Source of the DNA: Verticillium longisporum
Taxonomy: Eukaryota > Ascomycota > Sordariomycetes > Glomerellales > Plectosphaerellaceae
Reading direction: 5' to 3'
NCBI GenBank assembly: GCA_019188255.1
Contig: JAETXT010000006.1
Location: forward strand, 4,712,001 to 4,776,000
DNA length: 64,000 bases
Made by a program: the position numbers and the translations under genes. Within the stretch, counting starts at the first letter, position 1, and each line of letters begins with the position of its first letter. The notes below the pieces were generated by a model. That model saw only the letters and a list, made by a program, of their open reading frames with translations. It was not told where the DNA came from and did no database searches. Below, one piece after another: positions 13,430 through 23,919 of the stretch.

Positions 13430-15323
13430 CCCTAGCCTTACTCCTAAGGGAGAATAATACAAAAGAAAAAAAAAAAAAAGAAAGTAAAAGAAAAAACTAA
13501 ATAATAAGAGAGTACTAGCGGATTACTAGTAATTCTTAAGCTACGACCTCGCTATTACTTTCCTAATTCTCGTTATCCTCTTTATTATTAATAGCATTAA
13601 TAAGAGTATTATAATTCTAGTAAACGATTAATAAGCGAATAGTAAATAATTAATAAGTAATTTACGATTAAAGTATAATTTTCCTAGATCTTAGACTAGA
13701 TAATAATTAATTTAGTAAGAGAGCTAGTAATCTATTATAAAGTAGTAATAGAGACCTTAATAGTAATAGCGGAATGCTTAGTAGCCTAGGCGAGGTAATT
13801 AGTAATAGTAAGGCGGCGAGTAGAATACTCGCTAGCCTCCTATTAATTAATAATAGCCCGCTTCTTAGCGCTTAGCGCTTTATCGTTTTTACCCTTTTAA
13901 AGGGCCTTCTAGCTAGTAATCTTAGCTATATCGAAATTAGTTAAAAGAAATCTATTAATACTTAGATAATAGGTACCTAGCTAGTAGGTACTATTTATTT
14001 TAAAGATACTAGTATAGCTATTCTTAGCTATAGCCTTAATAGCTAATTTAAGGGTATATATAGTAGCCTAGTATTTAATAGGCACTTATAGGGGATTAGC
14101 TACTAGATAGTAGGGAAATAAAAAAGGGGTAATTTATAGTAAAGTATAGCTTACCTCCTTAAGCTATTCTATAATAGGAGCATTTAGTAGAACTAGCTAT
14201 ATAAACGATTAGCTGATAATTAATAGCTAGATAATAGCTTATTTACTAGCGTCCTCCTTATAGTAAAGGTATTCCCTACTTATAGTAGGATTAAACTATT
14301 TATATATATAATTATAATAATAGACGTATAATAAATCTCTAATAGAGTACGCCTATCTAGGCTCCTAGTAAGGGTTAGGAGGAAGAGGAGCTATTACTTT
14401 ATAGCTAATTAGCTATTAAACCGTAGAAGAAACGTTAAAAATAACTTATAAATAGGAAATTATTTAAATAATAATACTATTACTTTTAATTAATAGGTAA
14501 TTAATAGATAGATATTAATAGATTTATAAATTATTCTTATTAAAGAATTAGAAAACTAGAATCGATCTAAGAACTATATTTAATTAATAACTATATAATA
14601 GCTAATTATTAAGGGATTATTATAAAAGATATAAAAATAATATTAAAGAGGGGAGGAATATTATTATTATTATTATTATTATTATTAAAGAAGAAGAAAA
14701 GATAGAAATAATAATTAGAAAATCCTTTTATAAATATATTAGAAACCTATAATAGATTACCCTAGAATAATAGCTATTTATTAAATCTAAATAATAAGAA
14801 AGGAAAGAATAAAGAATAATAGATTAATAAATCTATATTAAAAGGTAAATAATTATTAATTAGCTATAGAAGAAGCTTATTAGATTATTATTTAAGAATA
14901 GAATAATATAAGAATAATTAAATAGAACCGAGATAAAGAAGGAGAATAGAAGAATATTAGAATAATAAAACTATATTAATAAACTATTACTTATTAATTA
15001 GCTATAAAAGAGAATTATTAAATTATTAAATAAGAATAATAGAAGAATAAGAAATAGAACTAAGATAAGAAGAAAGATATATAGAAGTATTAAACTATAA
15101 TTATTAAATAATAAAGAATTAACCTAGAAACCCTAGCTAATTAATAGGAGGTACTTATTAAAATAGATATTAAGAATTAGATAGAAACCTAGAATATATA
15201 GACGTTATTAGATTAGATAATATTAAATAGCCTAAGAGAGAACTACTTAGAACTTAATAGGGACTTTTAACTTAAATATTATATTATACTTTAAGACAAA
15301 GTAAAGAGAGAGATAGGGCGTTA
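13430..15323. mobile_element. long segment between Gypsy pol and the 3' LTR
   Basis: About 1.9 kb of element sequence follows the chromodomain. It starts with a poly(A) patch (about 13461-13480). The less AT-rich part at 13500-14350 has a minus-strand frame that looks somewhat protein-like, with a basic, Ala/Lys-rich stretch resembling KGKNDKALSAKKRA near 13870-13910. No family was recognised. (ATT)n occurs at 14659-14686. The last 250 bp are purine-rich, ending in a GAGAGAGATAGGG-like tract just before the LTR, fitting a polypurine tract. Confidence 0.4.
14659..14686. repeat. (ATT)n microsatellite
   Basis: About nine ATT units lie inside the 3' part of the Gypsy element. Confidence 0.9.
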
Positions 15324-15537
15324 TATTAAGACTTAAGAGAGGTATAAGACTAATAGGGGATCGTTTATTATTTAATCGTAGGAATTAAGAAGAGAGGATT
15401 AAGCGTAGTAAAGGAATAGTTATAAGAAAGGTTAATAGACTAAGATTTAGAGAAGGGCATCGATTATTCTATCTTCCTAGAGACCTCTAAGAGACTAATA
15501 GTTGACCCCTTCACTCGTTGCATAAGAATCCTTAATA
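15324..15537 (+). repeat. 3' LTR of the Gypsy element
   Basis: This is the 214-bp partner of 862-1075. Its last 40 bases keep TGACCCC, CACTCG and TTGCATAAG where the 5' copy has the C-to-T and G-to-A forms. RIP therefore fell off at this edge while the rest of the LTR is mutated. Confidence 0.88.
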
Positions 15538-15696
15538 GATAGAGGCAAAACTAGCTACTATATATTCATTATACTATTGCTACTCTGAAAGCAGGAATGT
15601 GGGTTCTGTTTGTCTTATATCTATAATGCATCAACCCAACTCTCAGCTGTGCTATCATCGATAATATTGGGATGGTTGTTGTTAGAGTGGTGGGAT

Positions 15697-16088
15697 GAGC
15701 AGAAAGAAGAGGTCTTTTATAGGCAGAATCCGCGGTCAATTATTAGATAGAGGGTTAGATTAAACCTGAATCCTGGCCCACCGCAGCTAAGGGGGCGTCA
15801 TGAAGCAACCTGGCCAGGGGAGGGCCTCAAGTGCTCATCAGCACGTCAAACACTTGCTTTTGATATTTTGAGGTTTACCTAGGCGAGGACTGTTTTTCCG
15901 TTTATTATTTCTACCGAGGGAAAGCTTCAACTAGTAGTAATTGTACCTGCGTTACAGATGACAGCTCTTAGGCATGACTGCCTGTGCTTGATTTGGAGCA
16001 GAGTGAAGAGGTCTTCCACACGTGGTCCGCAGGCAATAGATAATAGGTATTGGGGTGTAATACATCTGAATTCTGGCCCTCCGCAGCT
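15697..16088 (+). repeat. imperfect 92-bp direct repeat, two copies about 300 bp apart
   Basis: 15697-15788 and 15996-16088 share a colinear pattern: GAGCAGA..GAAGAGGTCTT near the start, a TCCGC..GGTCAAT or CCGCAGGCAAT segment with TAGATA in the middle, and CCTGAAT/TCTGAATTCTGGCCC..CCGCAGCT at the end. Differences include several transitions, and the first copy is the more AT-rich. The 200 bp between them shows no gene. They may be remnants of an old tandem duplication or of the ends of a small non-autonomous element. Confidence 0.55.
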
Positions 16089-16554
16089 TGGAGGGCCCTC
16101 CGCAGTCCTTATATATACGTTCTCGTAGCCCTTAGCCCCTAATCGGCCCCCCTGTTCGGTGGCTCCGCAGGGCCGCCTGACAATGACCGAAGTCTCTGTT
16201 GTTTTCTGTGTTCCCTACCCATAAGAAAAGTCTGACTTTTCTCAACTTTCTTTAGTAACCTATATCTTACATCTGAAACCTACTTCAGTCACAGTCAAAA
16301 GCAATCGCAACTACATACCAGGAGCCGAGAGGCCCTATAGTATTCAAATGCAACAGAGCCCTACTTGTTAAGGTTGTATTTGACCTTGTGAGTAAATCCT
16401 TTTTAACGCCATCTCTGACACGCAAGTGGTACTCCATGATGAAGTTGATAGATATCGAAGGAAGACTATGGCCACATGATGGCGAAGAAATCGCATATTA
16501 TGTGTAGTTAGGACAGTCTATTGGATTTAGAGCTCAGGGAAAGCCAGACTACCG

Positions 16555-17721
16555 TTATCCGTAGCGACCTCGGAAACTGAGCGCGTACATAGGGGCCAGT
16601 GTTTCTCCTAGTCTCAAGTGAACGGTAAAACCGCTACATAATTTATTAAATGTATTCACTTTGATTGTCTTCATCAGGTGTAGGTTAGGCTCATCACGAT
16701 CGAGAACCAGCTGCCCAGATTTCGAAGCTGAACCCTCAACGCCTATGAGCCTGCCCACTTCGGGCCCCGTTAGTCTTACGTGGAGGATGGAGCAAGCCTT
16801 GCACATGAATTTAATTGTGCTATACCAGGATCCTCGAGGCAATACTTGGATAGTCTTTGTAATTTATGTAAAGAGATAACTGGTTGACATATTTCCAAAT
16901 GCCCGCAGTAGGGTTGATGAGGCAAAGATGGCAGCAGTCAGTGTTGAAGAGGTCATCTGCACTTGGGAACCATGGTGGGAGTCAGTTGACACTGTCGGTT
17001 CGTACATGCTGTCGGGGGCTGGAAGACTATGTGGAGGTTCAGATCTTGAAGCCGGCAGGAGAATGTGAGGGAACCATCGAGATCACAGCGTGTATTGGTC
17101 AAAGACTCCACGGCTAAATCTATTCAGTCGGCGAATTCGGTCAATCCTCACTATCATCAGTCCCAGTGTCCAGCTAGTAGTATCGGTTGAATTTTGCGAT
17201 CTCATGCCAACGGCCTAGAACATTGGGAGAAACCCACCGGCATCAATAGAACACAGGTATGACGCAAGACCCCGTGGGTCGTACTCAGTTCCAATCGTTA
17301 CCGAATGCTTAACTTGTGGATAAGTTGCCAGGGTCACATCACGTAGTCCATCGAGACGCAGATAGCCCCCTTTGAGGCCGCTGCAGGATGTAGTCCTCTC
17401 GTCTGTGTGCAGTTCATCAAATTTAAGCCAGACATTCCATGTCGCTGTGTCAAAGTAAAAGCCCATCACATATGACCGTGAAGGCATTGGGCACCGTCAG
17501 GGCAAAACTTGACTCATCCAGGTCACACACTGCAGCACGAAGGAAGACATCCTCGTGACAGCACTGGCATTTGTGGTATGGTCAATACCCGGGTCGAGGT
17601 CGTAATTGAGCGTCATCCTGTCGTAGGTAGCTCGGGAAGTTCCGATGGCCCTGTAAGGCTGTCTTACAGCAACAACGTGAAGCCGGAGGTCACTCCGGGA
17701 ACTGAGCAGGGCTCTGGTCAA
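16555..17721 (-). pseudogene. possible decayed or multi-exon gene, unrecognised
   Basis: Three open stretches lie in the same minus-strand frame (17721-17500, 17487-17218, 16842-16558), separated by a TGA at 17497-17499 and a stop-rich gap at 16843-17214. The middle one has a globular look (YVMGFYFDTATWNVWLKF; VTIGTEYDPRGLASYLC). The gap can be read in another frame as a Cys-containing segment, so intron or frameshift explanations are both possible. No family is recognised, and a chance alignment of frames cannot be excluded. Confidence 0.2.
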
Positions 17722-19096
17722 ATTTGGCTTTGATGCAGGGCTTAGCTTACGTACCCTCAGTGCCGCTTCTCGCCCTTCAATGCCCTCAGAGGCCTGCCTG
17801 AGTGTCTCGGTTGCTTCACTCCGTTATTGCTTTTGACGTGTCGTTCAATGACAAGCGAAAACGTGGCGGTCAATCTCGCCTCTGTGCTTGGGTATGACCT
17901 CATCATGATTGGGTTTTCTCTGTAGAGCCAGGATCCCTGGGCAAAGGTCCTTGTCAGGCCGAGCCATGAATGAAGTCTGCCCACCGATGGACGGATGGCC
18001 TTGTCCGATGGCTCGCCGATTGGGTGGAGATATTCAATTATTCGGCCTGGACCGCGATGCAGTGATGTCTGTCACGAATGGCCATTTCCCAGTCACATCA
18101 TCAGGAAGGCCACCCTGGGGGACACGCCGACTGTTGGAAGCAGATTGATTGGAGTCGCTGCTGTTCTCTGGCCGTCTCAAACGACATGGCCCGGCACTTC
18201 TGTTCCTTCGACCCCACATGAAACGCAGCTGACAGGATGCGGCGTCGATCACTGTCAGGGATCAGGCCGATGGGCGTCACTGACTGGGACATGGCGAACT
18301 GTCACTCATGTGATGAGGCTTCTTCAGCCTCTTGAAAACCCAGGTCAGTCTGAGCCAAGATACCCGGCCCCGTTGGTGATGATGATGGTGGTGAAGGTGG
18401 AATAATGACGAAGGTGATTGCACAGACAGAGAGGCCTCAATTTGCACACCTTGACTTGTAAAATGATGGGTCATAAACGTCAGGAGGCAAAATGGCAAGA
18501 TGGCATGATACTTACAGTGCGTGAGTCGAGAAGTGCCTGCCAGCTTCCGATATGCAAAGCAATCACACGCAATCACACCTGAGGCACTGTAGAAACCTGT
18601 GGGCAGAGATCACCATCAACATCCCGATGCTCATGTGCTACCAATGGCCTTTGATCCTGCCCTTCCCAGGTGCCGCAACTGCCGCCCTGATGTCTGTGAG
18701 CCGCAGCTTCCCGTTCGCAGGGCGTGTCGTTGCAGTGAACGGAGTCTTGGCACCCATCATCGTGTCTGTAGTGACAAGAGTCAAACGAATCAAGATGCTC
18801 TTCACCTCGTCGATGCCTCCTTGGTCAGGCAGATGCACATTAGGCTTAGCCTACGTAACAACCAGAGGAAGGAGCAGGCAAGCAGACACCCTCGGACCTG
18901 GGGCTCCTGCCCTTCCCTTGATATAAGGCGACCTCGCTGAACTTTCTTCTACTGAGCTTTTGCCCTTCCTCTTCTCAGCACCAACATCACGACGCGAAAT
19001 ACGTTCTACTGCAGCAGAGTATCACCAACACCAGACGTTCGCAGCAGCCCTCGACCACAACCACTCGTACGCCCCAAACTATACAATATCACAGCC
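17722..19096. other. intergenic, no supported gene
   Basis: Overlapping frames exist on both strands at 17900-18950, but none shows domain-like sequence, splice structure or a consistent strand preference. The last 180 bp are the likely promoter and leader of the opsin-related gene: a TATA-like GATATAAG at about 18919-18926 and pyrimidine/CA-rich leader sequence up to the ATG. Confidence 0.5.
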
Positions 19097-20136
19097 ATGG
19101 GTGTGATCCTGGAGTCGCGCAACGATGCGCTCGACTACAACAACGCCTACACTGGCCAAGACCACCAGTCTGAGGGTGGCTCTAGCTGGCTGTTCGCCGT
19201 TACGGCCGTCTTCTTTGTATCCTTCGTATGTTTGCCTGCTCCTGGCGCCACTTTGCTCAAACTGACCACGATTAGCTCGCTGTTGCTGCTCTGTCCTGCA
19301 AGCCTCGCAATGGAGAGAGGATTTTCCACTACCTCTTCACCATTGCTCTTCTCACTGGCACGATCGCCTACTTCTCCATGGCTTCCGGCCTTGCCTACCG
19401 ACTCATCTCGCAGGCCAACTCGGACAACAACGACATTCGCCAAATTTACTGGGGCAAGTACGCCTTCTGGGCAGTAGCATTCCCCGTTGTTATCACGGCG
19501 CTCGACCTCCTGTCTGGCGTCTCCTGGGCCACCATCGTTTACCACGTGGCACTGTCCTGGATTTGGGTCGCCAGCTATCTCTTCTCCGCCTTCACCGACA
19601 CGCACTACAAATGGGGCTTCTTCGTCTTCGGCACCCTGGCCTGGCTCCTGCTATCTCTTAGCACCCTCACCAGTGGTCGCCGCGGTGCGTCCCGTCTCGG
19701 TGTCAGCGGTCACTACTTTGCTCTCGCCGGTTTCGTCAACTTCCTCTGGTTCCTCTACGTTCTCGCCTTCGCTCTTACGGATGCGGGGTACCAGATCCGT
19801 GTCCCCGGTACATATATCTGGTTCGGTATCCTCGATCTGCTCCTGGTGCCTGTCCTTGCATTTGCTTTTGTCTTCCTGAGCGGTCGTTGGGACTATGGAC
19901 GCCTGAACCTGCACTTCACTCAGTTCGGCCGCGTCCCTCAGCACCCTGGTACCTTCCCTGAGAAGGCAGCCCCAGGTGTTGGCGGCACTACTGCCGGCCC
20001 TGCCGACCCTGCCGGCACTACCGCTGGCGTCGGCCCTGGTGTTGGTCACCACGGCGTTGGACACGCCGGCGTTGGTAGCGACCCCGCCTACACTGGTACT
20101 CACGGTACCAACGCTGCCCCTGTTCAGGCTGTCTAA
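19097..20136 (+). CDS. opsin-related seven-helix membrane protein (ORP/HSP30/YRO2 type)
   Basis: Exons 19097-19225 and 19276-20136 join through a 50-nt GT..AG intron to give 329 aa. Seven hydrophobic helices are followed by a Gly/Pro/His-rich tail (GVGHHGVGHAGVG region). Helix C is recognisable by RQIYWGKYAFWAV and FPVVITALDLL, and the C-D part by HYKWGFFVFG, as in microbial-type rhodopsins. Set against bacteriorhodopsin, the proton acceptor Asp85 is Phe, Asp96 is Ala, and the retinal-binding Lys216 in helix G is Val (the D-x-x-x-K motif reads DLLLV). The protein should therefore not bind retinal through a Schiff base or pump protons. Relatives in yeast and Neurospora are stress-induced plasma-membrane proteins. 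The tail lacks any other domain. It is convergent with the GID subunit gene 573 bp downstream. Confidence 0.85.
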
Positions 20137-20709
20137 TCAACATCTGCCTGGGAAGCAGCATACATCAATGTACCAACATCACCCGGACGATAACGGTCAT
20201 GACTTGCACAATCGAGCTTTCGCGATCCGGTGTCCACTAATAGATTTCGATCTTCATGAAGGAGTTGCATCAAGTCCGTGAGGCCGGGTTCCCAATAGCT
20301 CAGTAATAATAGGCTACGCTTAATGAATAATTGTACGATGAAACTTGACTATGACTGTCGTTGAACATACGTATGTCTTGATATCTATATTCAAATGTTT
20401 CCGGTCCGGTCGATCGAGAGAGAGTTTCCTCTCTGTCTGTAACATGACCCGACTGATGAACCTGCCTACATTCACACAAAATCTAATACACGCCAAAGTT
20501 AGTCGCAGTTCTCATGAATCGACTCGCTTTAATGGATTCCTACTTAATACCATATACCCTATCAATAGATTCCATCAGACCGATTCACGCGCCCGACGCC
20601 ATTGACCGCAGACCCTGGCCAGTCCCAGGAACACATGGTCCCCTCCACCCTTGTTAAGGTATTCCACCATGCTGACGCCGCGCAAAGCAGACGCCGCCCC
20701 GGCAGCTCC
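20137..20709. other. convergent intergenic region
   Basis: This holds the 3' flanks of the opsin-related gene and of the armadillo-protein gene. It is AT-richer than the coding DNA, and no further gene or RNA is seen. Confidence 0.6.
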
Positions 20710-23700
20710 CTAGAAGCTGAGCTGCTTCATCTGCCACACGGCGACCTTGGCGCGCTCGCGGACGTCGAGCTCCGGGTCCCTCTCGAGCAGGGTCTCGAGT
20801 TTGCCCAGCATGCCGAGCTTGCGCAGCTCGTGGGCGCGCAGCGCGCTGGGGCGCGAGTCCGTCTCGTCGTCTTGCCAGGTGAGGTTGCTGACGAGGTGGC
20901 AGAGCGCAACGCGGACCTCCTTGTCCTTGGATCCAAAGTGGGCGGCAAGTAGCTTGAGGAGGTCAGTCTGGGCGATGACGAGCTGGCGGTGGCGCGGGGT
21001 GCTGGCGGCCATGTGCACAAGGATGAAGACAACGGCCTCGACAATCTTGGGCTGCGGGTAGAGGACGCGAGCGGCTTCGTTGGTGGTGACTGGCGAGCCG
21101 TTGCGGCGATGGGCCGCTGGGTGGAGGACCTTGGCCTGCAGCTTTTTGGCGAGTATGTCGAAGAAGCGGTCCTGGCCGAGTTCGGTGAACAAGTGCTCGA
21201 TCATGTCGGTGGATTCGGTGGCCGGATCCGCTGAGGCAGGGGCTGCGGTGGCGCCAATGAGATTTCGGATGAAGTCGAGGCCTTGCTCCTGGATGGCAAG
21301 ATCGTCGTTGCGAGCACGGCGCTGAGGGTTTAGCTCTGCATCGCGGAGTATTGCTTTCTTGGTCTCAGCATGGACGGCCCAGGCGGCTGGTCGGCCGTGT
21401 GTGTCACGAGGAAGCCCCGTGGTGCCGTAGATAGACTTGGAGGGACCATCGTGGCGGTCCATCTCTACATCTCCGTCAAGGTCGTCGCCACTGTCGACCT
21501 CACCCTGCGTGTCGGTCTTGGCGCGGGCGGACCACAAGGCGTCGTCTTCCGTGTCATCGCAGATAAGGCGGACAAGCCATCCTGACTCGAGCTGCTCAAG
21601 ACATAACTTCTTGACCTCGGGGCCGGCCGCATGAACAAAGTGCTTCAGTGCCCACAAAGCATTGAGTCGTAGTGCTGCTGTCTGCGAATGCGCATGCTCA
21701 CAAAGGATTTTCATCACGCCCCTTTCTGCAAGCATCTATGTATGTGTCAGTAAGGAGTCATGTGAGCGCGTCATATTGAAAAAGCTCACCTCACGCATGG
21801 GGCTGACCTCGGTGACCAGATTGCACATGGCTGCTGTAGCTGCAATCTGGACATCGACGTCGGGGTGTTTCAGATAACGGAATATCGGTAACGATACGCC
21901 ATGGTCCACAAGTGAGGTTCGCAAGATGCTGACAGAACGCGAGTGCATGCGAACAGCGTGACAGGCGGCAATGATGACGCCCAATGTGTTGCTCCCATAT
22001 CCAGAGGTTGTAGTGTCCGGGACAGGCCCGTCGGCTTCATCGGGCTTGACACGGTCCCTGGGGTTGGAAGGCTTGACGGGCGCTGTGGAGAGAGATTGGA
22101 CTATTAAGGGAACGATGTCTGCATCAACGAATGCTTTGCGATACTCGTCTCTACCCGCCGCCAGAGCGCCTATGGCCTTGAGAACGGTCTCGCGCATCCT
22201 GATACGGTGTGCTAGTAGCGGAGGCTGGCCTTCGGCGCCGAGCCGGCATGAGGGTGAGCTGCTCTCTACGTCCATACCTGTGTCGGGATTTGGAGACCAT
22301 GGTCGAGCGAACGCCGTGGGCGGCACCGCTTCGTAGGCATCCTTCATCAACCGGCTCAGAATCTTGACTGCGCCACAATCAAATGCCGCCTTTTGGAGTT
22401 GCTCACTGTCTGTGATGAGACGAGAGAGGACAGCTGGAGCTCGTTCGCGGATGGCCCATGACAGCGGGGCGGATGCATCGACCAGCTGGGATGTGCTGCA
22501 GGCCAGGTCGATGGCCAAGCTCGCCCGTTCATAGTGATGGAGCATCTCGCACAGGAGAGGCACGACGAGTAGACCGATGCTTGGCTCTCTGAAGGACCGC
22601 TTTCCAAGTCCTGATCTCACCAAAGATGTCAGTAGACTGGTTGCCATCAGCCGCTCCAGGTCGCTTCGATTCCTGGACAAGGCAATGAGCCATGGAATGA
22701 GAGGGCTTTCAAGGTCTTCCGAATCGGACGTCCCGTTCTGACCGGAAGGGCCATGGCGAGAGCTGTTGGTTATAGGCAAGCCATCACTGAATTTGCTCGA
22801 CGCGGACCGAGAAAATGGCACGGCGCCCTCCCTAGACTCAGGCAAACCAAGGGGAGGGAATGTCGCTTGTGAGCTCCCACGCTGCTGATGGCGTGGAACT
22901 GGTGGGAGCAAAGTATCCATGGCACCGATTTGCTTCAAGTCGCTAGCTTGGAGAGTGAACCAGGGACGAGCTGTTAGTGGTGATGGTGAAAATTGAAGAT
23001 TGGGAAAGACAGCAAGAACGGGTGGCGAGCACAGCAACCTGCATGCCCTATATCGCGAATCCGACACGATAGTCGTCAATGCTTCCAGGGTGGATGCAAG
23101 ATTGGATCCAGAGGGCGCCGGTTGGGGAATATATTCGGCTCTCCCATCCAACGCTTCTGCTCCCGGTATCACGTAACCATCAGCTACAGCGAAGCTGGCC
23201 AGCTCTTTGGCGAGCAGGTCCATAACAGGCGAATCAGCCAGTGCCAAAGCGTGCTGTTCATCCTGGCAAAGGCGGCTGATCAAGGTGGTCACCAATGATA
23301 CTGGTAGCTGTTTGACATTTAACCTCCATTGGCCCGCCTGTGCCAGAATATTTGCCAGTGTTTCAATGCTTTCCGGAGCAAAGATGGCGTCTGCCAGTAT
23401 ACGCAGCTCTGCAGGCGTAGAAACGCAAAGCGAGGCAGCTTCGGTCATGTTCACCAAGGCTCTCAGTGCCGTCGCAACCACCAGCGGCGGGTTGGTGTTG
23501 GGGCATGTGTTGGCCAGCAGGGCGTGCAGGGCGTCGGCAGCAAGAAGGGGTTCGATGTATGATGGGCCGCCTGCTAACTGTCAGCAAGCCAACTTCGTCT
23601 TCTCGTCCAAGGCAATGCCCATACCATTGGCAAAGCTGGAGAGCACTTGTAATGCCTGTAGCCTCACGTTCTCCTCCTCTTCTAATGCCAACGAGCCGGC

Positions 23701-23919
23701 GGGAGATTGTGTACGCGCGCCATTGGCCTTGTTTGGCAGTCTGCTGGACTGTAGGATACTGACGATCGGATCAAGGGCGCCGAGCGCCACCCATGTTTCC
23801 TTCTTCCGAGCATGGCCTACGATGTCGTTTTTGAGTGAACGGAGCGCGTTCGTCTGCTCGGCGTAGGATCGTGCATTGTGGATGTAGGCGATAAGAGGGG
23901 GATCCGAGTCGCGTGCCAT
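20710..23919 (-). CDS. VID28: armadillo-repeat GID/CTLH ubiquitin-ligase subunit (Vid28/Gid5-like)
   Basis: Three exons on the minus strand (23919-23625, 23570-21790, 21735-20710) give 1,033 aa. Intron 1 (23571-23624, 54 nt) has donor GTATGG and a CTGAC branch site; it removes an in-frame TGA at 23581-23583 that would otherwise look like a nonsense codon. Intron 2 (21736-21789, 54 nt) is GTGAGC..ATAG. The ATG at 23919 gives an N-terminus MARDSDPPLIAYIHNARSY. Helical repeats are spread over most of the length, with Arm-like stretches such as ALRALVNMTEA, VQIAATAAMCNLVTEV, RLNALWALKHFVHAAG and EVRVALCHLVSNLTW. An acidic loop interrupts the last third. Vid28/ARMC8 proteins scaffold the GID E3 ligase that degrades gluconeogenic enzymes. 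Family assignment rests on repeat pattern, C-terminal block and length; other Arm proteins are possible. Confidence 0.75.

Larger units (their letters stand above)
862..15537 (+). mobile_element. RIP-inactivated Ty3/Gypsy chromovirus, split by a nested Copia element
   Basis: This is a complete but dead LTR retrotransposon. Two 214-bp direct repeats bound it. Between them, in Gypsy order, are degenerate gag with a zinc knuckle, protease, reverse transcriptase, RNase H, integrase and a C-terminal chromodomain, which marks the chromovirus clade. A second element occupies 3930-11474; without it the internal length is about 7.1 kb, normal for the family. CpA and TpG are nearly absent across the block while CpC, CpT and CpG remain, which is the RIP signature. 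Coding frames are full of TAA/TAG where CAA, CAG or TGG would be expected. The flanking 5-mers GGTAG (857-861) and GATAG (15538-15542) are a candidate target-site duplication differing by one G/A. Names come from conserved motif order and not from a database match. Confidence 0.9.

Noticed and set aside
862..15537. Repeated LTR sequences considered as a CRISPR-like or satellite array
   Set aside because: Only two copies of each repeat exist and they bound retroelement coding remnants; a eukaryotic genome context also argues against CRISPR.
18552..18940. Overlapping 113-124-codon plus-strand frames before the opsin-related gene
   Set aside because: Two frames cover the same DNA with equal length and no family resemblance; most likely chance frames in GC-rich promoter DNA.
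19147..19605. 152-codon minus-strand frame over the opsin-related gene
   Set aside because: Antisense shadow of a well-supported coding exon.
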